Below are positions 1 through 9,881 of a stretch of DNA of 64,000 nucleotides, one piece after another (within the stretch, counting starts at the first letter, position 1; the number at the start of each line of letters is the position of its first letter). The translations under genes and the position numbers were made by a program. Below the pieces are notes generated by a model. It saw nothing but the letters and a program-made list of their open reading frames with translations, had not been told where the DNA came from and made no database searches. Origin of the DNA: Odiellus spinosus (Eukaryota > Arthropoda > Arachnida > Opiliones > Phalangiidae); the NCBI GenBank assembly GCA_963920705.1, contig OY987239.1, forward strand, positions 496,001-560,000, given 5' to 3'.

Positions 1-649
1 TAAACCCTTCGTTCTCAAACATAGTCTTATTCTCCAATGGACCGAATGCCAAACAGGGCCCGCAATATACAGATCTTTTACTTTCAGAATAAACCAGCCA
101 ATTTCGGTCATTCACTTCATTATTTTTCATTTTTCTTTGGAAGATACTCACTGGCAAGAAACGACGCTGATCTGCATATAATTTTCCACTTTTAGAGAAG
201 TCGCAAGATTTGTTTTGATCGAAGCCGTACCGTGCGATAGTCTTCCTTAAGGTGTCGTTGATTTCCCATAAAGCTGGATCTTTCTTTTGATTTACTGTTG
301 TTTGCTTTTGGTTATTACCTAACGTCTGATTCTGAGACGCACTTATTGATGATTCCTCTACTGCCTCTGCGTCAGAAACATAAATATCCGTTTTTTCAAA
401 ACTAGTTTGTTCAACAGATGACTGTTGTTGAACAACTTGAACTTGTTGTTGGGCCGCAGAGGCGGCAGAGTTCAAATCCGTATCCGTTTCATCTTTTCCA
501 GGTTGACGAGGTTGTATTGTCTCACTTTCACTTTTAAAAAAACTGTCAATTTTTATCAATTTACGGATAACCTCTTCTTGTCCTTCTTTTTTAATTTTGG
601 CAATCTTTTTATATTCAGCTCCACTAAGCCGCTTTCTGCCATCACTCAT
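1..649 (-). CDS. hAT transposase N-terminal part (copy 1, partial)
   Basis: The ATG is at 649-647 and the frame stays open to the window edge, giving about 216 codons. It starts MSDGRKRLSGAEYKK, has a Gln-rich stretch near residue 70, and then enters the TTF-type zinc finger with its conserved W and the pair CGPC. It matches copy 2 except for one visible Val-to-Met change. In this ZMYM-like hAT family the zinc finger binds transposon ends, and the catalytic part would follow beyond the edge. Whether this copy has the nonsense codon of copy 2 cannot be seen. Confidence 0.85.
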   Translation of the reverse strand, partial: MSDGRKRLSGAEYKKIAKIKKEGQEEVIRKLIKIDSFFKSESETIQPRQPGKDETDTDLNSAASAAQQQVQVVQQQSSVEQTSFEKTDIYVSDAEAVEESSISASQNQTLGNNQKQTTVNQKKDPALWEINDTLRKTIARYGFDQNKSCDFSKSGKLYADQRRFLPVSIFQRKMKNNEVNDRNWLVYSESKRSVYCGPCLAFGPLENKTMFENEGF

Positions 650-994
650 TCTAACAATTTTTTAGAATTTCAATTTCTTGTACGTAATTAGGCTAATTAG
701 CAGAAATTTATTTAAATATGATATTATTTATTGTAATATATTATGATTACTTACCTACTATAAGTTTGTACGAACCGGTGGAGCTATGTTATGAAATTAT
801 TCATACAGTGATTACAGTCCACGAAAAATTACAGATTACAGCACACAAAAAAAATGTGTCAATTCTTTATGAAAATATTAATACGTGTTGAAGCCTGTTT
901 TAACGGGGCAGAAATCGAGGCGAAACGGAGCGAAACAATTTTGGCGGGACGAGACGAAAAAACCCTTTTCGCCAGACCTAGGAATATTTTTAGG

Positions 995-1295
995 GGGATA
1001 GAACGGCGGCCGGTATAGCTAAATCAGTTCGCGAAAAGTCTTAAGATGACGTATTTTCCCTCTCTCGCTTCTGCGACCGAATATGCTAACTGCACATTTT
1101 TGGTGCGCACTCACGTGACATACCTACATCTCGCGTTGGGGGATGGAACGGCGGTCAGTATCTCTGATTCCCCTGTGAAAAGTCTGAAGTTTTTCTCTCT
1201 AGCGTAGAAAATATTTTTAAAATGGGGAATGGAAGCATTGCAGAAGCGGAATTTAAACGACTTTGCGTTATAACGTGTAGCCGCCGTTCCATCCC
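995..1295. repeat. inverted-repeat insert inside hAT copy 1
   Basis: This segment is bounded by GGGATAGAACGGCGGC and its near-complement GCCGCCGTTCCATCCC. An internal copy of the same motif, ggggatggaacggcgg, lies near 1140. It looks like a MITE nested in the hAT upstream region. It also occurs in copy 2, so it was there before the two hAT copies separated. I see no clear target duplication. Confidence 0.6.
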
Positions 1296-1452
1296 AATAA
1301 ATACGTAAATTGTAGAAACATTTATATATATAATTTTATAAATATGATAATTTTTAAGTACTGTAAGAAAAAAAGGCCCCGAATTTGCCGCCCCTAAAAA
1401 TCTGCCGCTCTAGGCTATAGCCTTTTCAGCCTATTGGTAAATCCGCCACTGG

Positions 1453-2085
1453 CCCCAGTCGTTTCCCCCCATCATTCTAAGAAATACATTATCATGTCAC
1501 CCCAGCCGTTTCCCCCATCATTCTAAAAAATACATTATCAATAATTAAAAATAATAAAAACACAATTTAAGGTATTAACAAGATGGTCAAGCCCATAGGT
1601 ATAGCTAAACCTTCATGTCATCCCAGTCGTGTCACACGGGTTTGTAGCCCCAGTCGTTTCCCCCCATCATTCTAAGAAATACATTATCATGTCACCCCAG
1701 CCGTTTCCCCCATCATTCTAAAAAATACATTATCAATAATTAAAAATAATAAAATCACAATTTAAGGTACTAACAAGATGGTCAAGCCCATAGGTATAGC
1801 TAAACCTTCATGTCATCCCAGTCGTGTCACACGGCTTTGTATCCCCAGTCGTTTCCCCCCATCATTCTAAAAAATACATTATCAATAATTAAGAATAATA
1901 AAATAACAATTTAAGGTACTAACAAGATGGTCAAGCCCATAGAAATAGCTAAACCTTCATCTCACCCCGGCCATGTCACCCCAGTCGTGTCACCCCGGCC
2001 TTGTAACCCCAGCCGTTTCCCCCATCATTCTAACAAACACATTATCAATAATTAAAAATTATAAAATCACAATTTAATATTACCA
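1453..2085. repeat. 195-bp tandem repeat, about 3.3 copies
   Basis: Units start at 1453, 1648 and 1843, so the period is 195 bp. Each has C-rich pieces (ccccagtcgtttccccc) and AT-rich pieces (aataattaaaaataataaaa). The third unit lacks an internal segment of about 36 bp. hAT copy 1 inserted at the start of this array. Confidence 0.85.
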
Positions 2086-2111
2086 AATAAGACGAATTTC
2101 ATAAAATTTAC

Positions 2112-2220
2112 CTCATGTCTCCAGAGCTCTTTAACATCGTCCATAATATTCGCATTCCATCCTCTTTTAATAATTTTCTTCTCAACTACATCCCAGTTTG
2201 GGCTTTTTTGGTATCTTAAT
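2112..2220 (-). CDS. candidate C-terminal exon of the leftward zinc-finger gene
   Basis: On the minus strand an acceptor (ttttttaaag) is followed by an open frame with SPNWDVVEKK and later MDDVKELWRHE, then a donor gtaaat at 2111. The pattern of hydrophobic residues resembles the last exon of the rightward recombinase gene at 50615-50838 (SADVLREKIKEA, then MESVKGHW). It does not splice in phase to the exon at 3639-3888, so one or more exons would be missing between them. The link to that gene is an inference. Confidence 0.4.
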
Positions 2221-2651
2221 CTTTAAAAAAACATATTTTAATTAGCAACATCACCGATTTGCCAATTACGCGACAAAACGTATAGCTTACTCGTGGGCCA
2301 CGCGCGAGATTTTCTGTGATATTTTGATCTAATTATAATTTATATATATATAATTAATCAACTTATAAATAATTTTGTAACTACATATTCAATATATTAA
2401 TTTAGAGTACCTTCTCGTGAAACTATTTTTGAGCAGCTGGCTCCCTCGTTCAAATGAGTACGATCTATATGAGAAAAAATAATAAAGTTACTTTTATTAG
2501 TGTAAATAGTGACTGATAAATGTCTTTCGTTTTCATTACATTCGAGTGGGCAAAGTTACGATCTCTTAATTAGTCGTAATTATATTAATATCTGTTTGTT
2601 TTACTTCACGATATGCCTTTAAAGGGAATAACACCCAGAGAATAATAAAAT

Positions 2652-2724
2652 AATAAAAACAGAATTTTTTTCAACGGTATTTATTGTGCCAATAAATACC
2701 GTTGAAAAAAATTCTGATTTTATT
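2652..2724. repeat. 34-bp-arm hairpin with 5-nt loop
   Basis: The arms at 2652-2685 and 2691-2724 are complementary with one mismatch around the loop gtgcc. The arm core is TTTTTTTCAACGGTATTTAT. It is almost a perfect snap-back. It could be a very small MITE or the trace of a palindromic rearrangement. Confidence 0.8.
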
Positions 2725-2784
2725 ATTTTTACGCGCAAGTAGCCGCGCCTTAATATTTCCATTCTACCCAGAGAATACTTGGGA

Positions 2785-2955
2785 AGCCTTCGAATGAGCG
2801 GTTCCCGTAAGCGCGGTTCCCTTAATAGCGATTCTCAAACCAGCAGTTCTCAAAACAGCGTTTTCCCGAAAAAGCAGTTTTTTCATTAGAGCAGTTCCGA
2901 ATACAGCGGTTTCCGAAAACTCAGTGTTTCCTTTAAACTGGTTCCCGAAAACGCA
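2785..2955. repeat. Degenerate minisatellite, unit like GCGGTTCCCGAAAACA
   Basis: Loose repeats of about 18-24 bp built on gcggttccc and cgaaaacagc. The same motif family appears at 50160-50400, in the intron before the last exon of the rightward recombinase gene. Confidence 0.6.
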
Positions 2956-3202
2956 CTGTTTACCTTAGTTTAGGTTAGTTTAGACTCTCATTCCCAATGT
3001 TGGATTCGTAGACAATTTCATATTGGGTTAGACAAAGTTTTGTAAGATAAGGTTAGGTTTGGGTTGGTTAGAATTCAATCCCAAGGTTGGATGAAGGGCG
3101 CGTACCTCGTATTGGGTAAGATTAGTTTACATTAAGAACTAATTCTTCTAATTATTGGAAGCACACGCACCTATGTTTCCGAGAATCTTTGATTATTATT
3201 AG

Positions 3203-3490
3203 ACCCGTTTTTCGTGTTTAATTTAATTTCTAAAATTTAGTTGTGTTTTAATGTAATTGAAGTATATATTAAGGCCAATCAACTTATTTAAGCCTTCAAC
3301 AGCGCTTCTAATGTCCTAACATGAAAATCTTTCCAATTTGAATTATTGTCTAGCTCGCGAACAATTTATATTGTAAGGGCATTACAAGCGCTGTTGAAAG
3401 CTCAAATATAATGATTTACCGGAATTTATAGTTCACTTCCATTAAAACTTTAGGAAATTTTAGAAAATAATTTAAACACGAAAAACGTGT
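3203..3490. mobile_element. Palindromic MITE, about 288 bp
   Basis: The ends are inverted copies around CGTTTTTCGTGTTTAA and TTAAACACGAAAAACG, continuing inward through TTTCTAAAATTT. A second inverted pair (aacagcgctt / aagcgctgtt) lies inside. No coding capacity. Confidence 0.75.
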
Positions 3491-3638
3491 AAAAACATTA
3501 GTTTGAGTTGGGCGTAATTGAAGTTCCTAACTCGTCCCATAGCGAAAGAACACCTAACCAATGGGATCTAACCAGAGCCTACGCTCGTTAAACATTAGTT
3601 TCGTGTTTCTTATGATATAAACAAAGATTCAACAATAC

Positions 3639-3888
3639 CTTCTGCAGGTACATCCTGTTCTTTAACATCATCCGCGCTTTCATCATCCGCGCTTTCATCA
3701 TCTGCGTCAAATTTAATTATTATAGTTTCATGTTGACATTATTTTCTTATAAATATCGGGTTTACCACTGGAATAGATCTTGTATTGTTTTTTTGGTTTT
3801 TTAACAATCGGTATTATCTCGTCGTCAGACGAAGCTTCTTCAAGGTATTTCAAATTTGAATTTCCTTTTCTTTTCAAAGGATTTTCTT
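3639..3888 (-). CDS. Leftward gene, exon 3 (frameshifted)
   Basis: Minus-strand exon between acceptor ggttttag and donor gtattg. It encodes a basic start (NPLKRKGNSN), an acidic piece (EEASSDDEII), a Lys-rich piece, and after the shift two tandem DDESA repeats ending VKEQDVPAE. Its length is 250 nt where phase 1 to phase 1 requires a multiple of three. One extra base near 3738 explains this, since both frames are open on their own side. Confidence 0.6.
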
Positions 3889-3981
3889 CTAAAACCAAAA
3901 CAAAAATAATAGTTTTAAATAAATGATAATTAAAGGAATTTTGTATTCTTCACAACGGACAGTATAATATAGCCTACGTAC

Positions 3982-4035
3982 CGATTTCGACGTCATCGAG
4001 AATTACTCTTAATTCCTTTAGTAATAATTTCACAT
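3982..4035 (-). CDS. Leftward gene, exon 2
   Basis: A 54-nt minus-strand exon after acceptor tttccag and before donor gtacgtag. It enters and leaves in phase 1, and encodes VKLLLKELRVILDDVEI. It matches exon 2 of the rightward gene (VEKYLKKLGHVIVEDD) in position, phase and character. Confidence 0.6.
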
Positions 4036-4302
4036 CTGGAAATAAACACATAAATTTAATTTAAATTAGTAGCCTTAGTAAATTCTTTTAACTAAATGTT
4101 AAATGATAAAAGCAACGAGCCTATTTCTTACAAATACGTGTATATTCTTTTTATCGTGCTTAAATAAACAATTTTCAACAACCTTTCATCAGTCATCAAA
4201 CTCTATAACATATTTTCGTAACTATCGCATTTCGTCCCATTTCGTTAAAAGAATCAAGATGGCGAAGTCGACAGTTATGAAACTCTTTTTCATCTGTACT
4301 TT
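4036..4302. other. Intron stretch, nothing recognised
   Basis: Part of the first visible intron of the leftward gene, between exon 2 and the pyrimidine array. I see no gene or repeat in it. Confidence 0.4.
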
Positions 4303-4864
4303 TCCTCTATTCCTTTTTCTGCCTTTCCTTTGTCCCTCTTCCCCTTTTTCATCCTCCCCTTTTCTATCTCCCGTTTTGCATTTACCCTTTTTCCATCTTC
4401 CCCTTTTACCGTTTCCCTTTTTTTCATCTTTCCTTTTCAATTTTCCCTTTTTAACCTTCCCTTTTTCCTATTTTCCTCTTCTCCATCTTCACTTTTTCCA
4501 TCTTCCCCTTTTCCTTCTTCCTACTTTTCCACCTCCCCTTTTTCATCCGCTTATTTCCAAATTCCTATTTTCCATCTTCGTTTTTTCAAATATCCTCTTA
4601 TTCATTCCTTTTTTACCTCTTCCAATATTCCGTCTTCCACCTTCTCAATCTCCACCTTTTTCCACCTTCCCTTTATTAAACCTTTCATTTTTCATCTTCC
4701 CCCTCTCACATCTTCGCCGTTTTCTATCGCCCTTTTTAAATCTTGCCTTTTTCAACCTCCCTATTTGCAATTTCTTCTTTTCCATCTTCAATATTTTCTA
4801 TTTCTTCTTTTCTATCTTTCATTTTTTATCTTCTCATTTTCCATCATCTCCTTTTCTATCTTCG
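4303..4864. repeat. Pyrimidine-rich minisatellite, part 1
   Basis: Degenerate tandem units of 15-17 bp like ttttccatcttcccc, almost purely T/C on the plus strand. Long open frames here (4103-4939 and others) come from composition only. The array continues at 8606 after the hAT and at about 9215 after a MITE, so it was one tract before two insertions. Confidence 0.85.
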
Positions 4865-4872
4865 CCTTTCCA
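4865..4872. repeat. hAT target-site duplication, left
   Basis: cctttcca, repeated exactly at 8598-8605. Confidence 0.95.
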
Positions 4873-5233
4873 CAGTGGCGGATTTACACATTTTCCGCCA
4901 GAAGGCTTTTCAAATTTTGCCGCCCCTACCGAACTCTAAAAGTGTCAGTTCCTCATTATTTTTAGTTGGATTGTAATTTTTTTACAATCCAACGATTTTG
5001 TGTAAATACAGTTGAATAAGAAATAGTTTTTGGGTATATTTCTGAGCTATTAAAAACTCAATCATTCACTACTGGCCTTAATACTACTTACATAATAATG
5101 TACATTCGGTAAACGTAATTAAAAATTTTTTAATGCGCTTTCTTAGTTACAGTTTAAAAACAATATGTTTATTTATCTAGTAACAATCCGGCTGATGATG
5201 AAATTCAATTAACTGAATTAAGTTATGAAAGTT

Positions 5234-7795
5234 TTACAATTTCTTTTTGCGCGATTTTCTATTCGCAAAATCATCAATTACATCGTCGTATGAAATCTTG
5301 TTCATAACTTCTGACTCTATGCACAAAAGAGCTAAGGCGTTTAGTTTTTCTTGACTTAAGGTAGATCTTAGGTAATTTTTCACCCGTTTTAAGCAAGAAA
5401 AACTTCTCTCACCCGAACAATTCGTCGCTGGTGTACATAGAGCCATGCGAACTGCTATATCCAAGTTTGGATAAACGTTTTGCAAATTATATTTTCGCAG
5501 GAACGAAGACAGACTTTCCAATGATCCAGAATCTGGTTTTACCAAAATTCTTTCAGAAGAAACGTGGCATTGAAAATGTATGCATTCTTGAACTAAGTCA
5601 GTCTCTAAATCATTAGGATACATTTCTACCAAGAAAAGGGCTTTTTCCGTAAGGGTTGATGATGAAAGTTCACTCATTTTGGTCAGAAATGAAAACTTTT
5701 CGTTGAACCTGTTGTAGGCCTCCTGACGTTTTTCTAATTCGGATACGAGTCTATCAATGAGGACGAGAAATGTGTTTACCCTGAAAGTATCACTCGCAGT
5801 CATTCTCAATTCTTCATCGGGTGTTTCGTCATGAAATCTTTTCCTTTTCGGTTGTCTTTTCCCCATGTCTTTCGTATACTGCTTTGATACGCTTAATTCC
5901 ATCGCCTTTTCTTCGACATACTTAAAATTTTCTCGTTCAGCTACGAAAAACTTGCAAAGAGACTCGTAAAGATCGGCAACAGTTATCAAATCTACGGTGG
6001 AAGCCTGAATTTGAACATTCACTTTGTTTATTCTTTCCAAAAAAACATTCCACACAACAGCCATTACCGCCGTTTCCATTTTTTCTAAATTTAGAAGTAT
6101 TCCCTTCGCTTCGTTTCGCGTTACAGGCTTTTCGGTACAATCATCCTTTATTGATTCCAAAGTTTTGAGGACTTCTTGCCAAGAATCTCTCAAACTTCTA
6201 CACGCGTCCTCTCTAGCTGACCAACGTGTTAGATTTACTCTCTTTAGCGTTTTCCCTTTCCCGATTTCAGTCATTAATTTTTGCCACCGTTGTGTCGAAC
6301 TTCCAAAAAAAACGTAGATTTCTTGAAGCAACATGAAGAAGCGACAAGCTTCTGGGCAAGATTCAGCAGCCGCAGTTGCCACTAAATTTAAAGAGTGGGC
6401 AGAGCAAGGAACGAAAAAAGCAAAAGGGGCTTGGCTTTTAATTTTAGCCTGTAAGCCATTTTACACACCAGACATGTTCGCGGCATTATCATATGATTGT
6501 CCACGACAGTCTTCAATATTTATGCCCAGTGTTTTGAGCTCCGAAATAACGGCAGAAAACATTTCTTCAGCTTTATGTCCCACTGAAGGCAAAAACTTTA
6601 AAAATCTTTCACACGGTTCGCCTGTTTCCAAAACGTATCTAATGACGAGGGTAAGTTGGTCCACATGTGCTATATCTGGGGTTGAGTCAATGATTAAGGA
6701 ATAATATTTCGCCCCTCTTATCTCCTCTCCAATTTGTTTTAAGACTTTATGGCCCATCAAGTGAATAAACTCATCGCAAACGGTCTTTGATAAGTAACTG
6801 GTACTTCCAGATCCTTGATTCCCAAATCGTTCAATATGACTGGCTAAAAAAGGATCAAATTCAGCTAACAGTTCCAAAATCATACAATAATTTCCGTTAT
6901 GCGGATCACCAAACTTTTCATTTTTTCCTCTGAAAGCTAGACCTCTTGAACATAGTCGCTTAACTACGGCAACAACCCTCTTCAGAACTTTTCTCCAATA
7001 AGTAATTTCTTCATCAATCTGCACATGCAGTAAACTGTCGAGTCGGCCATCAATCTCAATTCTAGCTTTCAAACTAAGTATACTAGATTTATGACGAGCA
7101 GATTTTTCATGGTGAGATACTCGCTGTTCTGCATTTTTCCAGTCATTAAACCCTTCGTTCTCAAACACAGTCTTATTCTCCAATGGACCGAATGCCAAAC
7201 AGGGCCCGCAATATACAGATCTTTTACTTTCAGAATAAACCAGCCAATTTCGGTCATTCACTTCATTATTTTTCATTTTTCTTTGGAAGATACTCACTGG
7301 CAAGAAACGACGCTGATCTGCATATAATTTTCCACTTTTAGAGAAGTCGCAAGATTTGTTTTGATCGAAGCCGTACCGTGCGATAGTCTTCCTTAAGGTG
7401 TCGTTGATTTCCCATAAAGCTGGATCTTTCTTTTGATTTACTGTTGTTTGCTTTTGGTTATTACCTAACGTCTGATTCTGAGACGCACTTATTGATGATT
7501 CCTCTACTGCCTCTGCGTCAGAAACATAAATATCCGTTTTTTCAAAACTAGTTTGTTCAACAGATGACTGTTGTTGAACAACTTGAACTTGTTGTTGGGC
7601 CGCAGAGGCGGCAGAGTTCAAATCCGTATCCGTTTCATCTTTTCCAGGTTGACGAGGTTGTATTGTCTCACTTTCACTTTTAAAAAAACTGTCAATTTTT
7701 ATCAATTTACGGATAACCTCTTCTTGTCCTTCTTTTTTAATTTTGGCAATCTTTTTATATTCAGCTCCACTAAGCCGCTTTCTGCCATCACTCAT
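5234..7795 (-). pseudogene. hAT transposase (ZMYM-like) with one nonsense codon
   Basis: One continuous minus-strand frame of 853 codons from ATG at 7795 to the stop at 5234, interrupted only by TAA at 6463-6461 (codon 445). Domains in order: a Gln-rich linker (about 60-80); a TTF-type zinc finger (about 125-245; CGPC, then the paired His of HHEKSARHK); the DUF4371/RNase H-like core with IDSTPD near 370 and DNAANMSG just before the stop; and the hAT C-terminal dimerisation region (NCSGERSFSCLKRVKNYLRS) in the last 100 residues. Family members have a tyrosine-like or lysine position here (NMSG, then a short linker, then YNG). A one-base change from a TAC/TAT codon is therefore the simplest cause. 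With no other damage visible, this copy died recently. Confidence 0.92.
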
Positions 7796-8140
7796 TCTAA
7801 CAATTTTTTAGAATTTCAATTTCTTGTACGTAATTAGGCTAATTAGCAGAAATTTATTTAAATATGATATTATTTATTGTAATATATTATGATTACTTAC
7901 CTACTATAAGTTTGTACGAACCGGTGGAGCTATGTTATGAAATTATTCATACAGTGATTACAGTCCACGAAAAATTACAGATTACAGCACACAAAAAAAA
8001 TGTGTCAATTCTTTATGAAAATATTAATACGTGTTGAAGCCTGTTTTAACGGGGCAGAAATCGAGGCGAAACGGAGCGAAACAATTTTGGCGGGACGAGA
8101 CGAAAAAACCCTTTTCGCCAGACCTAGGAATATTTTTAGG

Positions 8141-8441
8141 GGGATAGAACGGCGGCCGGTATAGCTAAATCAGTTCGCGAAAAGTCTTAAGATGACGTAT
8201 TTTCCCTCTCTCGCTTCTGCGACCGAATATGCTAACTGCACATTTTTGGTGCGCACTCACGTGACATACCTACATCTCGCGTTGGGGGATGGAACGGCGG
8301 TCAGTATCTCTGATTCCCCTGTGAAAAGTCTGAAGTTTTTCTCTCTAGCGTAGAAAATATTTTTAAAATGGGGAATGGAAGCATTGCAGAAGCGGAATTT
8401 AAACGACTTTGCGTTATAACGTGTAGCCGCCGTTCCATCCC
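8141..8441. repeat. inverted-repeat insert inside hAT copy 2
   Basis: Same insert as at 995-1295: GGGATAGAACGGCGGC at the left and GCCGCCGTTCCATCCC at the right. Confidence 0.6.
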
Positions 8442-8597
8442 AATAAATACGTAAATTGTAGAAACATTTATATATATAATTTTATAAATATGATAATTTT
8501 TAAGTACTGTAAGAAAAAAAGGCCCCGAATTTGCCGCCCCTAAAAATCTGCCGCTCTAGGCTATAGCCTTTTCAGCCTATTGGTAAATCCGCCACTG

Positions 8598-8605
8598 CCT
8601 TTCCA
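8598..8605. repeat. hAT target-site duplication, right
   Basis: cctttcca, matching 4865-4872. Confidence 0.95.
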
Positions 8606-8871
8606 TCTTCCGTATTCGCAATTACCTCTTTTCCATCTTCCCTACTCCCAATTACCTCTTTTCCATCTTCCCCCTCTCCACCCTCTATTTCAACTTCATT
8701 TTTCCATCATCCCTCTTTACCTCGTCCCCATTTTACGTTTTCAAAATTTCTTCTTCCTCCTTTTCCATCTCCCACTTTTTCGACCTTCACTTTTTCAGTC
8801 TTACCTCTTTTCCTTCTTCCCCCTTTTCTATTTCCCCTTTAATCATCTCAATCTTCTCTTTTTCATCTTCC
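8606..8871. repeat. Pyrimidine-rich minisatellite, part 2
   Basis: Continues the array at 4303-4864 (ttttccatcttcccc units) on the far side of the hAT. Confidence 0.85.
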
Positions 8872-9207
8872 CAGAAGCCGATGAAACCCTCCTTTGAAGT
8901 TTATTACTCCCGAGTCTCGTCTACCCCTCTCTGTATGGGTTAGTCTCAAAAATCGCGATTCGTACGCCTCCTAACGGTAGATATTTTCTGGCGGGAGTTC
9001 GTCCCGCGAATATCTCTAGCAACCTTGGAGTTCGTCAACCAAACGTCGTCATACGTGGAGAGAGAGAATTTCCAATTCTACGAAGACAGGGGGTAAGAAC
9101 TAAGGCCCCTCAGATCTCGTAAAATTGGGAATTTTACCCATACAGAGAGGAGCGCTATATGGAATATTAGAGTAATAGACTTCAAAGGAGGGTTTCATCG
9201 CCTTCTG
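8872..9207. mobile_element. MITE, about 336 bp, nested in pyrimidine array
   Basis: The ends CAGAAGCCGATGAAACCCTC and its complement match over 29 bp with one mismatch. A second inverted pair (tctctgtatgggt / acccatacagaga) lies inside. Pyrimidine repeat flanks both sides. No exact target duplication is visible. Confidence 0.8.
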
Positions 9208-9214
9208 ATCTTTG

Positions 9215-9375
9215 GTATTTCCAATTTCCATTTTTTCATCTTCCCTATTCACAATTTCCTTTTTCGCAACTTCAATTTTCCATCTTCCCCACTCTTTCTT
9301 CCACCTTTCCACCTTCCTCTATCGCATCTTCCCTTTTTTATCTTCCTTATTTCTCGTTTCATCTTCCATTTTGTG
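9215..9375. repeat. Pyrimidine-rich minisatellite, part 3
   Basis: The last piece of the ttttccatcttcc array, ending near cattttgtgag. Confidence 0.8.
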
Positions 9376-9567
9376 AGATGTAGCTACAATTTCCCTAGCC
9401 CCCGCCGCTCTCTAACTAATTCTGTAGCTTCAATCTCCCGAAATAGCATTAGCTCCTCAACTTTATCGCCTCTTCTTACACCTAGGGAAAGCCCAAATTA
9501 CATATATCCCTCTTAACAGTGTGACAACGTTTAAGGCGCATTTATTTAAATTATTAAGAAATCTTAC

Positions 9568-9797
9568 CACTAAATCTTATTGTATTTTTTTCGATGTTTC
9601 TTTGACCTAGAATTTCATTTAATTTTTCAACAGAAATTCTTTTTGGCTTATTCAAGAGGAAAGCAATCCTCGCTTCCTCCGCAATGTTTTCCCTTTCTTT
9701 TTTCGACAAATCTTTGTGCTTTCGAAAAAGGTGCTTTTTCAGTAATCCTTTTTGATCCGTGTTGCATATTGGGCAGTAAATGTGGGCCCTTATGTTT
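9568..9797 (-). CDS. Leftward gene, C2H2 zinc-finger exon
   Basis: Minus-strand exon after acceptor ctttttttcag and before donor gtaagatt, ending in phase 1. It encodes HIYCPICNTDQKGLLKKH, then FRKHKDLSKKERENI, and a basic helix-like tail. The pattern C-x2-C-x12-H-x4-H is a C2H2 finger, and its CPxC, KG-x-L and RxHK pattern matches the first exon of the rightward gene at 45026. It is probably DNA-binding. The exon is not the first, since it opens at an acceptor with no ATG in the conserved part. Confidence 0.7.
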
Positions 9798-9881
9798 CTG
9801 AAAAAAAGAAAGAATATATTGAGAATTAAATAAAGAATACTACAATTTAAAATTATAAAGATACACATTTATTTTTTCATA

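Larger units (their letters stand above)
1..1451 (-). mobile_element. hAT transposon copy 1, upstream part, cut by window edge
   Basis: This stretch is nearly identical to 7147-8597; I noticed one difference near position 22. It holds the first part of the transposase and the complete upstream non-coding end. It finishes at 1451 with the terminal inverted repeat TAAATCCGCCACTG, as copy 2 does. The next 8 bp, gccccagt (1452-1459), would be the target duplication, but the other end lies outside the window. The element sits in the 195-bp tandem repeat that follows. The near identity to copy 2 implies recent movement or duplication. Confidence 0.9.
2221..3202. other. Intron-like or intergenic stretch with hairpin and minisatellite
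   Basis: No coding exon is recognised here; recombinase catalytic exons were looked for on the minus strand and not found. It contains a 34-bp-arm hairpin, a degenerate minisatellite, and a weak GGTTAG-like stretch around 2960-3125. Confidence 0.6.
4873..8597 (-). mobile_element. Complete hAT transposon copy 2 (3725 bp)
   Basis: It begins CAGTGGCGGATTTA and ends TAAATCCGCCACTG, a 14-bp terminal inverted repeat. The flanking 8-bp target duplication cctttcca is perfect (4865-4872 and 8598-8605), as hAT elements require. It carries one minus-strand transposase frame of 853 codons broken by a single stop. The upstream 740 bp include a nested inverted-repeat insert at 8141-8441. It inserted into a pyrimidine minisatellite in an intron of the leftward zinc-finger gene. 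Confidence 0.95.
3639..9797 (-). pseudogene. Leftward zinc-finger / recombinase-related gene, frameshifted, split by hAT insertion
   Basis: Three minus-strand exons are recognised: 9797-9568, 4035-3982 and 3888-3639. Each has AG acceptors and GT donors, and all three end in phase 1. Their products align with the first three exons of the gene at 45026-50838: the zinc finger (CPICNTDQKG against CPVCSVNTKG), the short acidic exon (VKLLLKELRVILDD against VEKYLKKLGHVIVE), and the basic/acidic exon (LKRKGNSN against LKRKATRE). The identical phases show a DNA-level gene duplication. The third exon has one extra nucleotide near 3738, so the product would be truncated. The complete hAT at 4873-8597 and pyrimidine repeats fill the first visible intron. 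Catalytic recombinase exons were not found on this side. The 5' start is also not identified, because upstream DNA is minisatellite. Confidence 0.65.

Noticed and set aside
425-691. 88-residue plus-strand frame, repeated at 7571-7837
   Set aside because: Antisense shadow of the hAT transposase N-terminus in both copies.
4103-4965. Open frames of 278 and 211 residues
   Set aside because: They lie in a pyrimidine-rich minisatellite; the Phe/Pro/Ser-rich products are compositional, and the tract is split by transposons.
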